Assembly (NCBI GenBank): GCA_033297075.1
Contig: MU858065.1
Span: 124,001-188,000 of the forward strand
Direction of reading: 5' to 3'
Length of the DNA stretch: 64,000 bases
Source of the DNA: Rhypophila decipiens
Lineage: Eukaryota > Ascomycota > Sordariomycetes > Sordariales > Naviculisporaceae
Below the pieces are notes generated by a model that saw only the letters and a list, made by a program, of their open reading frames with translations, searched no databases and had not been told where the DNA came from. Position numbers and translations under genes: made by a program. Numbering within the stretch: the first letter of the stretch is position 1; each line of letters starts with the position of its first letter. Shown piece by piece: positions 34,927 to 46,300 of the stretch.

Positions 34927-35829
34927 TTATAATGGATCCAAATCAAGAAGATCTGCTTCCCAGACGTGTCCCCTCCCTGCTTCGTCAAGTCTCGGGTGCC
35001 TCCTCCCCAACTCCAACACTTGAAGCTGGAGGGCAGGGCCGATAGGCTGGTATTGCCTACTATGTGGTCCCCAACCCTCCCCGTTCATCTCGTCCGACAT
35101 CCACGTGCCCCCCGACCTCGCGATCGATCTTGCCTTGTCGTCCGCCAAGACATGCGGGTAGACTTGATGTCCATGCCCCGGCAGCCAGTAAAACTCCACC
35201 GCAACGCCAGTCGCGGCGAGGCAATTGAGCAACTCGACAATCTTGGCCACGATGGGCTGGTACAACGCAAATCTCACCGCCCCAAACTGGAGAAGCTGGC
35301 CCCATCGAATCAGGTTCAGTGCCCTCTGCGAGTCGGTTCCGAGGCGGACCGTGAGCTTCTGCGCCTCGGGCGGGAAGGAGACGTTATATCTCCAACGCGC
35401 GAACCGCGAACCGCACCCCCAGGAACGAACATGCATGACCATGTTCAGGGCCTCGACCAGGGCCAGCAACTCCGAGTTTGTGCAGTCGTAGACGTAGGGA
35501 ACAGCACAAGCCACGACCAGCCACTCACCGGACTTGGTCGGGTGAGCCTGGTAGACGGAGTACCCGCCCGCCATCGGCGAGGAAACGCATCCCGTCATGG
35601 GGTCCGTTGGTCCGGGCAGGGCAGAGCCGTCTGCGAAGGACACGAGTAACGTGTCGCTTCGCGGCTGGTGAGCGTTGTGCTGTGCGTTGACCACCGCATC
35701 TTGTGCCGTGGTGAGTTGTGAAAAATCTCGCGATTTCCGACGGCGGCCGGTACCCGCGCGAACAAAGTTCGGGTACCACGCCGGCGAAGAGTGCCTCGAG
35801 GTCAATATGCCCCACCGTGCCGGCCTTGC
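34927..35829 (-). CDS. RNase H-like protein, paralogue 1 (5' end unresolved)
   Basis: A ribonuclease-H-fold domain. The frame is open from an intron-like acceptor (CTCTGCCAG, exon from 35829; branch point GCTGAC about 45 bases earlier) to a stop at 34927, about 300 codons. There is no in-frame ATG at the front, so upstream exons are missing or the gene is broken. Visible motifs are WGILTSRHSSPAWYPNF near the start; SFADGS (first Asp); NSELLALVEALN (Glu); RLGTDSQRALNLI (second Asp); WLPGHGHQVYPHVLADDKA (His and last Asp). The D-E-D-D set is complete. It is similar throughout to the protein at 39055-40469. These fungal proteins look like domesticated retroelement RNase H; the cellular role is unknown. 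Confidence 0.65.
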   Translation of the reverse strand, partial: ARPARWGILTSRHSSPAWYPNFVRAGTGRRRKSRDFSQLTTAQDAVVNAQHNAHQPRSDTLLVSFADGSALPGPTDPMTGCVSSPMAGGYSVYQAHPTKSGEWLVVACAVPYVYDCTNSELLALVEALNMVMHVRSWGCGSRFARWRYNVSFPPEAQKLTVRLGTDSQRALNLIRWGQLLQFGAVRFALYQPIVAKIVELLNCLAATGVAVEFYWLPGHGHQVYPHVLADDKARSIARSGGTWMSDEMNGEGWGPHSRQYQPIGPALQLQVLELGRRHPRLDEAGRGHVWEADLLDLDPL

Positions 35830-36040
35830 CTGGCAGAGCAGGTTGTTGAAGGACTAGGGCTATGGTTTGAGCTGTGGTCAGCATGCGCCCCTTATCTGAA
35901 TGACATGCACCGGATGACTATAGCATCGGGAAGAACCGAGTTTGCAGACAGAAGCACTGATAGACCCAATCTTAGAATGGGCCTCGGGTGAAAAGATGTA
36001 GGGCGGCAGTTGATGTGTCGGTGGGGTGTGACTACTCATA

Positions 36041-37431
36041 TCACATGTATCCCATTCGCAGCAGGAGGGCTGCGCAAACAGTGGTGGAGGATTGATGCCA
36101 GCCCATCGATGGGGTTTGACAAGGGGAAAGAACAGTTGGTATGTACAGACCTTGTTGTTCCTGCTGCTGCTGCTGACCTTGGGCCTTGTCTTCGAACCCT
36201 TGCTGCATATTGATGGTCTGCCGTGTTGTTAGCATCAGTGCCATGGTGCTGTGGTTAAATCCTTGTGATACAAACTGGGAGTTGGTGGATAGTCTGCGCA
36301 ATCGAAAAATCAGCCCTTCCTGTCAGCATATCTAACTCGCTGTCTTGTCTCCAGCACGCTAGTAGAGAATCTACTTACGACAGCAGATTGCAGGTCAAGA
36401 ATGATGTCTGTTCCAAAGTGAGATGGTACGGTCAACAAGTTTGTCATGGTGAAGAGCGATAATGACGGTCCGGACAAAACACACGTCGATGGATAAGAGG
36501 GAGTGTTCTGCGAGAAAGATCATTAGTATGAAACCAAGGAATACAGACCGAGCTGTTGTATGTCTCTTCAACGTGGTATCGATATACTCACCGACAAAAG
36601 TCGCAGCGTTATGACGGCTTTGTCTGCACCATGACAATGTTAACATCTCCCAAGGCTGAAAGGGTGATCTGGGATGTCTCCGGTAGTGTGCGAATTTGGT
36701 TGATTGAGAATGCGCATACGATGTTGGAAATATGGAGCTTGGTCTGCAGTGAGAAGCGACAGATTGTTAGCCTCGACGAATCAACAGGGATGTCGAGAAT
36801 GTTGGACGGCAGTTACTCACGCTCGTATGAGATGTTGTGTTTGACTATCATTGTCATGAACAGGCGGCTTGTCAGCAAGGAAGTACGTTGCGGCAAGGTT
36901 GTCTCGGCCATGGTTGGTCAATAGACGATACATATTGGTGGCTTTTGTCGGTTATATCCTCACCAAGTGTCAGTATGCTTGAAATTGACTTGCGAGCACG
37001 GGATGGTAGAAGAGCCACGATGTGAACTCAGCGGCATGTGGTACTCACAATTGCCGGGTCGTGATCTAAGGATTCAAACTGCAGCAATCGAACAAGAGCG
37101 ATTGTTAGTAAACAGCATCCAAGTGACCATACGAAATGGCCGGCATAGAAAGAGAAGGGAAAACCTCAAGAGGAAAGCGGTGTTGACGTACGTGTTGGTT
37201 GGCTGTGAATGTGATCGCTGTTTGGCGGAAGGAAAGAATGGAAGAACTGGAACTGGGAGAGCAAGATAAGTCGAGAGATCTTTCCAGGTTGTACGCAAGA
37301 GCCGTGGAGTCTCTGCCGGGCAGCTGGCACCGGACAGGCGATATTGGTTCAATGCGGCAGGAGGAAGGAGCGCACCAGGGGCGGGTCTGGGTGTTGAAAA
37401 ATCCCATATCGGAAGGTACGTAGGTACCCAT
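36041..37431 (-). CDS. Tentative multi-exon gene of unknown function
   Basis: A chain of short exons with good splice signals: 37431-37192, 37078-37049, 36958-36887, 36844-36821, 36743-36645, 36507-36379, 36293-36276 and 36217-36041. Every exon is a multiple of three, so one frame runs through all of them (about 262 aa). Introns have strong signals, for example GTGAGT..CTAAC..CTGCAG (36820-36744), GTAAGT..GCTGAC..GCGCAG (36378-36294) and GTTTGT..GCTAAC..GGCAG (36275-36218). The weakest one needs a GTTAAC donor at 36644. The product is Ser/Thr/Gln-rich and ends in a Q-run (GQQQQQEQQG). A separate Asn/Gln-rich open segment starts at an ATG at 37833, MWGANANIAQGSQ, and ends at a GTAGGT donor. 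It may be a 5' exon, but the phases do not join. Could also be a spliced non-coding RNA. Confidence 0.35.
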
Positions 37432-37833
37432 CTACCCTATAATTCAGAGACGCGTCGAGTGCAAAGTGTCAACTCTTCACCACGCGGTAACAGCACGTTT
37501 CACGAATTTTCAGATTGAAGAAACAAACAAGTATAAGCGCGTTCATTCAATCTCGCCTTGCCCCGCCCGCAACCATGCCGATCCAGGCCACTATTATATC
37601 GCAGTTAACCACAGAAAATAAATGCCTTGGGGAGACAGAACCAAATGATCTGATGTTATCCATGAAGGTGACCTACCATTAAGCTGCTGTTGTTCGGCGT
37701 TAAGGACTGGTGGGGCAATGCCGTACAGCGAGTAGGAAGGCAGCCCGGTCGTATTGCAGGGGTTAAACGACGAATTATGGTTGGCGGGTTCTGATTGGCT
37801 GCCTTGTGCAATGTTAGCATTTGCGCCCCACAT

Positions 37834-39054
37834 GCGGAGGACCAACGCAGCCCCGCAGAGAGGAGGTGAGGTAGGAATTTGGTTTGAAAAAAGGAAAAGA
37901 AAAAAAAAGTAAAAGAAAAAAAAGAAGCACAATGTCTTCACCGTACAGTTTGTTGCAGTGTTTTTAGTTTCTATGAGGGTCCTTGTGGGCTCGCTCGTGC
38001 AGATACAGTGATCCAGAAGGGAGTGTGTTCTTACTGTAATCCCGGTCACGAACGATCATCAACGTAACTGAAGCTCCCTAGTCACGTTAAAAACACCCGA
38101 GTCCCCAGGGTCATCTAGGCTGGGGCCCTGGATGAAGTAAATAGAAATTGGGAAGAGCACCATACCATTAATACTTGACTGAGAAAGACCATTGATGTAT
38201 TACCTTACGAGCTGTACGAGCAGGGTTCGTACACAATATTTTGACGATAGTCGTCCGATGTAATTCAAGACCACAGCGGGGCCTTTTGCGTTGACGGGTC
38301 GCGCGGTTACCAGATCTGCTGGGACGTGTTCATCCACCGAGCTCGTTGGCAGATACGAAATCCGGACGGCAACCAAACACCAACAAACGCTGGGAAAATC
38401 AGGAAGTCCTCCAACCGACAGCTGACACTTCTGCATCCTACCTTGTAGTCCGTCCCCAACTTTGGTTACCCTCGATTCCGTCGGTTTTCCATTCTTTTGC
38501 GCGACACTTACGACACTCTCGTCACCCCTGAAGAAAAACTACCGCATGTTTGCGAGCACTGGAAATGGCGAAAATGACCCAGGCTCGTGCGCGGGCTTCG
38601 AGCGCCCCTGCGGTTTTCCGATCAGCGGCGAGGAATGAACAGGCGCGGCGTGTGCGCAGTCGCTCCTTTATTGATCAAGGTAATAAGCAAGGCGATCCAA
38701 CCGGGTGATGCGGTGTTGGTTCGAGGAGATGCCTGTTGCCCACCTCCAACGAGGTCACCGAGCGGTGATCGCGCTGGAGATGATCCCTATTCCCATTCGT
38801 GGCCTGACTCCCGTTCCCTCCTGCCACCAAGCCAAATTGATTCATTCTCATCACGTCAGGCCATTGTGCCGCATTCTCAAAATCCATCTCCCAGTCTCCT
38901 TCCAACAGCAAAGCAGCCCTTGCAATCCAAAGACATACCCGAAACTTGCTGTCCCCTTTCCTATTGACCAGCCCCTCGCGCGTTCCACTCATTCTTATTA
39001 TTTCTTTCCGGCCACCTCTTCAAAACCAAGACCGGTACTGACTACGATATTTAG
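37834..39054. other. Intergenic, 1.2 kb
   Basis: It includes a purine-rich tract (about 37880-37925) and possible 5' exons of the RNase H-like gene. A short ATG frame at 38634 ends at a GTAATA donor, but this is not convincing. Confidence 0.4.
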
Positions 39055-40469
39055 GCCTAGATGATACCACATTTGACGAACATAAACCGGCTGACTGGAA
39101 GGCCTATGTCGGCAAAGAGACCAGCGTCAGCGGCACTCAGAAAGACTCTGGTGTTGGCAATACGAGAGGCGACCCCAATCGTGACGAATGTGTTCTCCCC
39201 GTAAAGGATGAGGAGATTCACGAAGCAATTACGCCCGATCACTTCGCCAACGACAAGGTCGATAGAGATGAGGCCATAGCGCACGCGAACAACGTCCTTG
39301 CTATGTCCCGCTCCCATTGCAAGAGATTTCTCCCCGTCTTTGGGGATTGCTCCGCACTTCTCAATCCCGACAACACCGTCCCAATGAAAGGATCGTATGC
39401 CGTAGTGCTTCCCGATCAAGAGTCTGGCTACGATTACTGTCCATCCAGCACCTTCAGAGAGCGCAACGTGTCGAGTTGGAAGGTGGACGAAATGCACGAG
39501 TCTACGAACGGCGAGCTTTTGGCTGTGGCTGAAATGTTGAACATGATAGTCTATCTTCGGAAAGGCTTCTATTCTCCTGCTGGCAAATCTTTTAGCACCT
39601 GGTCAGACTGCACCACCCACCTGCATGTATATGCGTTCACCGATTCAACGCATTCTTTAAGGTGTATCCAGCAGGGTACCAGGCCGAAGATTGGCCACAA
39701 CCCGGCCGATGACCCGAGAAAGTTTCCGGTCAACATGCTAGAGGAAGAGCTCGCCCAACCCATTGTTGCAAAGATTATTCAGCTGGTGAAAGAGCTGGAG
39801 GCGTTGAATTGTCGTGTTCATTTTCGGTGGCTTCCGGGGCATTTCCACTACGTGTATCCCCATGTGGAGGCGGACGAGGTGGCCAAGGCCACAGCAAGGG
39901 GGAAATGCCAGAATTTGCTCGCTGAGATCCTCCGCAAGGGGTGCAAAGGGACACCGGCTTATCAACCCATTGGCGCCGATCTTCAAAAGCAAGTCCGGGC
40001 CCTTGCGCGGAGCCACTTTGCGCTTGATAACGATGGTCGAGGACTTTCTGAGCAGGGGAAGAAGATCGAGGCCCGAAGAGGCCAAGAAACAGGATCATCT
40101 TCATCTTGGCTCCGGCAACTCACCAGAGGTTCTGCAAAAGTGATCGGCGAGAAGGCCAAGAGACTACTCACCGCCGGATTGTGTTGTGGAACCAACTCCA
40201 TCAAGTCACCTAAGAACGAGAATATACCTCCTAGTCTTCCCCAAAAGCCCGCAAAAAGGAAGCTGGCAGAAGAAGACATCGCAATGGGCATATTACCACC
40301 GGCGAAGCGACACCAGGGGGAAAAGCCCCTGACGAATCACCTGACGACAAACTTGAACTCTATAGCGGTCCCGCCCATTATTGCGGCGCTTATGGCAAGA
40401 AAAAAGGAGTTCCCCGTACCACCAGGAGGTTCTTTGAGTGGACGGAATGTTGGGAGACATGGAAGATAG
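39055..40469 (+). CDS. RNase H-like protein, paralogue 2
   Basis: The frame is open from an intron acceptor with a perfect branch point (TACTGAC, then ATATTTAG ending at 39054) to the stop at 40469. The first in-frame ATG is at 39303 (388 aa from there); the 82 codons before it look coding, so an upstream exon is likely. The RNase H catalytic residues are present: GDCSALLNP (Asp), NGELLAVAEMLN (Glu), AFTDSTHSLRC (Asp), and RWLPGHFHYVYPHVEADEVA (His, Asp). A conserved block QPIVAKIIQLV and YQPIGADLQKQVRAL is shared with paralogue 1. The C-terminal 100 residues are basic, with a bipartite nuclear-signal look (PAKRKLAEE, PPAKRHQGEK). Confidence 0.7.
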
Positions 40470-41466
40470 TAAAGTTGCGTGTGTCAACAGAAAGATGGAG
40501 TACGCCAGGTATCGAGCTTTCGAGATGCAGATGACAGCTATGTTGTGTTTCGAGTCCGAAAAGGATGCGACAACATAGGATGGATGCCCACGGTGAAACT
40601 GGTACTAAGATGTATGGAATGTGTCAATGTACTGCCTGGATGGTGTGTCGAGATACTTTATGTATATTTTATGTATTTACCATACGATCCTTTTTTCAGC
40701 TGCTTCATAACCTCGTAGCTGGAATTGCACGTCTTAGATGACATGTAAGAAAGATGACCTATGGGCTTGACCTGTACTGCTTTATCCAAGAAAAATGCTT
40801 TGAATGTACAAGGCTCCAACGGTCCTTTATAAGGCACCCTTTACCCCGCACCTTGTAACAATTGAAACTTGACAAATTTGGGTTAGTCGTGTAATGGTTA
40901 GCACACTCGGGTGAACCGGAGAGCACCGGACGTGATTTACGAACAATTAGGTAGCGGCAGGTCCTGAGTTCGACTGCCAGGTGTATCCGATTTTCACAGG
41001 TTGTCTGGCCGACAGGTCCCTCATAGTTTGTGCTCCTATCTCTCCTTCCTCTTTATTCGTGTCCTTCGCTCCTCTCATTCCTTTCCATCCTACCGAGCCC
41101 ACCCCCCGCCTTCCTCTGTTTCCCTTTCCTTGGCTCCTTTCCTTCCTTCCCATCCTACCGTTACTCCTCCAAATCATAAGGATGCGCTTGTATTACCTTC
41201 AGGTTCAATCATCGGCAAGGGTTTACCAGCCTTATGCACGACGAGAGGTGTTGGTTCGAGTCCAACCTAGTCCAAACTGTCTTCCAGCTTCAATTCAATT
41301 TTTTTTCTTTTCTTTTAAAAAAAACACATTCAATCTACACCTCGCGGGTATGCCAAATTGTCGCTGTCATTTTCACGTCAGCCAAAATATCTGCAATACC
41401 TTGAAGCCCAAGTTATTGAACTTGCCCGACGACGACGACGACATTCCTTCCATCCTCCGTCGTCGC
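40470..41466. other. Intergenic with split tRNA-like sequence
   Basis: A 5' tRNA-like half (40880-40905: GGGTTAG, then GTGTAATGGTTAGCAC as a D-arm) and a 3' half (41243-41274: CGAG, AGGT, then a perfect T-arm GTTGG-TTCGAGT-CCAAC, acceptor CTAGTCC and an A) lie about 320 bases apart. The acceptor strands pair over 7 bp with two wobbles and CTCG/CGAG can form an anticodon stem. No believable anticodon loop is left. The spacer is pyrimidine-rich. Confidence 0.3.
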
Positions 41467-42253
41467 CTAACCCGAGAGATTCCAGCCGATGGGTAACCAG
41501 GCGAGCAGGCGGACCCAGTCATAGTGCCATTTCGACGCGCGACGGGCTTTCTCCTCGGTGACTGGGTTGCTCTCGTCGATGTGGTTCCTGCGAAAAAAGA
41601 TTTGCGCCTCGTACATCAAGCGGACAAAGTCGCACACATGGCCAAGGAACCAAGCGCGATGCGCCATTTTGTACATGGTCGTCGCGCGGCCGGTTGCTTT
41701 GACATGGTGTGGAGGAGAGAACACCGTTTTCTGTTAGGAAGGCGATGTTCTCGAGGAATTGGAAGGTGTCAAGGAGGGAGCACTGCACTGCCGCTATGGC
41801 CCAGAGGACCTTGTCCATGTTTGCGGAGTCGATCATCAGTTTCCTGACCTGGACCTAGAGAGGTAGGAGGCCGAAGAGGCGCAAGGTTGCGCGCGCGTGG
41901 TAGACCACTGCGTCGAGTCTGGCAAAGGGGCAGGATTCTGAATCGGCGGGGTTGAAATCCTCGAGTGTGGCATCGGGAGAGGTGGAATGTTTGGTAATAA
42001 AGGTGATGGCCTGCGACTTGAGATTGTGGTCTTTGGCTTCCAAGTATGGCAGGAGGTAGAGGAAGTAATTTAAGGTCGTGAGAATGGATTCGAGGTCTTT
42101 GGTTGGTCTGAAGAGTCTGGGGGTGCAAGTCTTGCGTGTAAGACTGTCTTTGTTTGGCTTGTTCATTTGTTTAAGTGTGGACTTACTTGTCTAGCCTGAA
42201 AGCCAGACGGTCAACTCCACCTTCTGGCAGTGCGACCTTGGGCCTGTTGCCAT
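41467..42253 (-). pseudogene. PEX11-like peroxisomal membrane protein pseudogene
   Basis: The conceptual product resembles fungal Pex11/Pex11C-type proteins, which shape peroxisomal membranes. It starts GGVDRLAFRLD, is spliced (GTAAGT donor near 42186), then reads RPTKDLESILTTLNYFLYLLPYL, ATLRLFGLLPL, VQVRKLMI, TFQFLENIAFLTENGVL, MAHRAWFLGHVCDFVRLMYE and KWHYDWVRLLAWLPIGWNLS. Two clear lesions are seen. An in-frame TAG lies at 41857-41855, where homologous proteins read through between GLLPL and VQVRKLM. A one-base frameshift follows NGVL (about 41710). A third shift next to the start (between MATGP and KVALPEGG) is likely. Composition remains protein-like on both sides of each lesion, so the decay is recent. 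Confidence 0.7.
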
Positions 42254-43348
42254 CGCAGACTCATCTTGGTGTAAAGAGAAGATGCCATGCGCGAAGGTTT
42301 CTCGAAACTCGTTGTGTCTAGATAAAGTGGACATGTTCATGGAGGTTTCATATGTGTATAGACTACGAGATTCAAGCTCTTGATATAAGTGTCTCAATCA
42401 AACCAAGCAGGATGGACCTAGCCCTGGGAGGCTAGCAGATATTGTGCTGGTTGCGAAATGCATCGTGTCTTATTGTAAGTAGCCTTTACTTAATTATCCT
42501 TGGCCCCCAGCCTTTTATGATAGGCTGAGAGAATCAAATGGCGCACTACCCCGGGCCTCTGTTTGTTACCTGGTACACCTGCCACCTATTCACACTCGGG
42601 CGTTTTACCAGCTTTGACATCAACTGGGCCATTCATGGTCAACATAAATTCATTTACCACCACAACAGATATCGCAATACCCTGGCAGGGGGCAAATCGA
42701 TCAGCAATAAAAATTCACTGGCGAGCGCAATTCACTGGCGATAACTTACAGTCAATCCGTACAAGCACCTGATTTGGACTCATCGCAAGCGGCCACCGAT
42801 CCTATCGCGTTTCTAAACGTAATAGGCGAATCGAGCAAGCCTAACTCGCTATTCAATTGACTGTTACTCAATACCACGAAAATATCGCGAGGCTGTTTTT
42901 TCTACTTTTTCTTTTCCCACCCGGCACGGGCTTCTCCCGCGGACCAAAGCCCGTAAGCCGTCGGTTCGACTGTAGGGGTGCACTGTGCACCTAGCAAAGT
43001 TGTGAGTGCGCGGCTCGAGTGTCCTTATCAGCCAGTCAAAACCTTGAACTTCTTGGGTGCCTGAGGTACACGTACAGGAGGCACATGTATGTACAGTACC
43101 ACCAATACCTAGTATACTCTGCTTACCCCGCTTCTCGTGATCAGTGGTAAACGGATTTTGCTTTCTCCCTCATGCAACAACATCCTTTCACTTAAAAGAA
43201 TCGCTCGCCAACGTATTCACCCGTATGTTAACGCGCCTTTGTTGCACTTGGGAGAAATACTGGAGCTACGTATCCTGTGTTCGCCTTGCATCTATATTTC
43301 AGCCCCCGCCTCCGCGTAACACCCTCCGACAGTAGGGTATCTTGAGAA
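42254..43348. other. Intergenic, upstream of the NLR
   Basis: No gene seen. It should contain the NLR promoter; I see no clear TATA box. Confidence 0.5.
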
Positions 43349-46300
43349 ATGGAGCTTCGGGTTTCTGATGTCGGCATTTCCTCCGTCTATCGGCCAAAGC
43401 ATGGCGATCCGATTGTAGAGTAAGTCTTTGCCTTATTTCCAATGGACACTCTAAAACTCGGCCGCTGATATCTTGATAACAAAGTATCCTGTTCGTCCAT
43501 GGGTTTGACGGGCATCCGTTCAAGACATGGGCCAAGGACTCACCCAAAGGCTTGGCGCCTTGTTTTTGGCCCGCCGATTTGCTCCCAAGAGATTGTCCAG
43601 ACGCGCAGATTCTTGTATATGGATATGACCGTGGCATCTCACAATTCCCAACCAAAGATGTTGATAGGTCCGACATCTTCTCTCACGCCAACGACCGGTT
43701 ATTCTCCATGTCTCGTCCAGGTACAGATTCTGGAAAGTATACAGTCTACTCTCACGGCAAAGACCTGCTGTCCTCTCTTTCCCGCAGTAGAGATAGCAAT
43801 CGTCCTCTCATATTCGTTGCTCATGGCCTTGGTGGATTGATCGTCAAAGAGGTAACCAAGCCCGTCCTACGTGACTGACCTTCCTATACCGGTTCATTGG
43901 CAACCTCATATCATCACAGATGCTGACACGGTCAGATGCATCAAGCGAGAGCGGCCTGAGAAATATACTCGATTCCACCGTTGCTGTTATTTTCCTTGGG
44001 ACTCCTCATCGAGTCCCTGACAGCCGTAATGCATCAATACGCAATATCGACCTACAACCGACGAATCTTACACGTATTCAAGCTGAACGTCTTCAGGAAA
44101 CTTTCAGTACAATTTGGATGAAGCAAGGCTTCCGAGTGAAAACATTTCAAGAAGGGCTTGTTATCCTCGGGTTGGGCAACAAAGTCGTTACCGATTACTC
44201 CTCGTTACTCGGCAACCAACTTGAAAGAGCTGAGATTCTTAATGCAGATTATTCCGACATGTGCAGGTTTGCTGATGCCAATGATCCAAATTATCGCAAG
44301 ATAGCTTCGGAAATACTCTCTATTTTCCGGCCCTTGACCAAAGCCCGCGAAGAAGACAACGAGGACCCGCTGAGCAAAGCAGAGAAGACTTACCTGGGGT
44401 GCCTGCGCTTCCCACTCATGAATGTCCATCTCGACGATATGGCTCCGCCCGCCAAGGATACATGTCTTTGGCTCTTTTCCAATCAGCTGTACCAGAATTG
44501 GCTCCTGGATGTGGGTCAGGAGAGGTACAACGGTCTCCTCTGGCTAACGGGGTTCCCGGGCTCAGGAAAATCGATTTTGATGAAAGAGGCGTTTCGACGA
44601 GCTGAGCTAGAGCAGGGAAAGTCCGGTCATTCGGTTGCCGGATTCTTCTTCAATGGCAGAGGAGATCATCTCGAGCGCTCGCCTGTTGGTCTCCTCCGGT
44701 TACTGCTATATCAGCTTCTGGCTAAAGATCGATGGAATCTCCATCGCTTTCATGAGGCCTTCGCCAGCAAAGCTCGGGATGATTCCGATATTTTTAGCGA
44801 ACAGATCCTAAGCGCTTCCCTTGTCTCGATGTTCACCCGGCCCTCAGCGAAGAGAACCATCATTTACATCGATGCTCTCGACGAATGCGAATCTCACTGC
44901 ATCCAAGACCTACTTCTTCTCCTGCGCAAAATAACCATATCAGCATCTCAAGCCGGGGCGCGTCTTAGTGTCTGTTTCTCCAGTAGACAGTTTCCATTCC
45001 CTCGTGTTTCAGACTGTCCACAGATAATCATTCAGCATCACAACAGGCGCGATATCGCCACATACTTGGACGGGAGGCTTTGTGTTATGGACGAGCCACT
45101 TTGGAGAGCCTTGAGGAAGAAAATAATCACCAAGTCCGCTGGAATATTCTTTTGGGTGGCCTTGGTGACAGACGAAATTCTTCGGAAATGGGAGGAGGGT
45201 TATGGTCTACGGGCATTGCTAGCCGTACTGGATTCTCTTCCTCAGGAACTCGAGGATATGTTTTCCGCCCTGCTTCTATCATTGAATTCAGATTCTCGGC
45301 AACTCAGCTGTCGTTTATTCCAGTGGGCGGTTCAAGCAACCAAGCCACTACGTCTCCACGAATGGCAACATATATATGGCTTTATCCAGGAACCAACACC
45401 ATTATCCTTGCGTGAGTGGCGGAGCTCGGATAAATTTTCCGAAACCCCTTCCACACTTGAGAGGGTCATTGGAAATATCTCACGTGGCCTAATTGGCGTG
45501 AGAACTAGGGTGGAGGAACCCCGAGACCAGGACTTTGAATCAATGTCCATGCACGCTACTGCGGGATCGCTCCTTGAATACGGCGAAAACCGGGTGGTTG
45601 AAGTCATACATGAGTCGGTTCGTCAGTACTTCTTGCAAGGCAATGGTTTCCGCATCTTGGATCCAAGCCTCATAAGAAATCCTATCGGAGACGGACATCG
45701 CTTTATCATGGCCACATGTCTCCATTACATCAATATCACGGAGTTGGATCATCTTTCTAATGCGCGGAGTAAAGCAGCTGATAATCGGTCTGGTCCGGAT
45801 TCGCAGACAAGGGCGCAAACTACGGGGTCCGGATTATACAGCGCTAGGCGGCCATATGATCCCCCAGACAGCAATGCAACACAGGAACCTAGCGAGAGAA
45901 GCTCGGCCTTACCAGATAGCCAAGATGTATCCGCATATCTGGCCCATCTTGATGTTTTATACCAATCCGGGAAGACAAGGTCTGTCAACGTCGATCAGTG
46001 GATGACCAACCGAGTCGGAAACGACTTGAGTGATAGCCTGATTTCTAGGCCCATGTCAGCGCACAGCTCTGATACAAACATTTCGCTGGAGTCAAAACCG
46101 TCCCAGCTGCTGGAAGACTTTCCTGCGCTTCTCCCTTACACCACCTCTGAGTTGTTCACTCACGCTCAATTGGCCGAGGAGGCCGGGGTGGACCCCAGCC
46201 CGAACATTCACTTGTTGAAGGAATCCTGGGCTCGTTGGGTCGTGCTCAGTGAAAGTTTGCCTGAAGGAACAGATCTTCTTCAGTTCTTGAGGGACCGGGG

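Noticed and set aside
40981..41496. 171-codon plus-strand frame
   Set aside because: Pyrimidine-rich translation (Pro/Leu/Phe/Ser runs) overlapping the pseudogene's 3' end; no domain.
42950..42990. Another 'ggttcgactgtagg' tRNA-like string
   Set aside because: The T-stem does not pair and there is no D-arm upstream.
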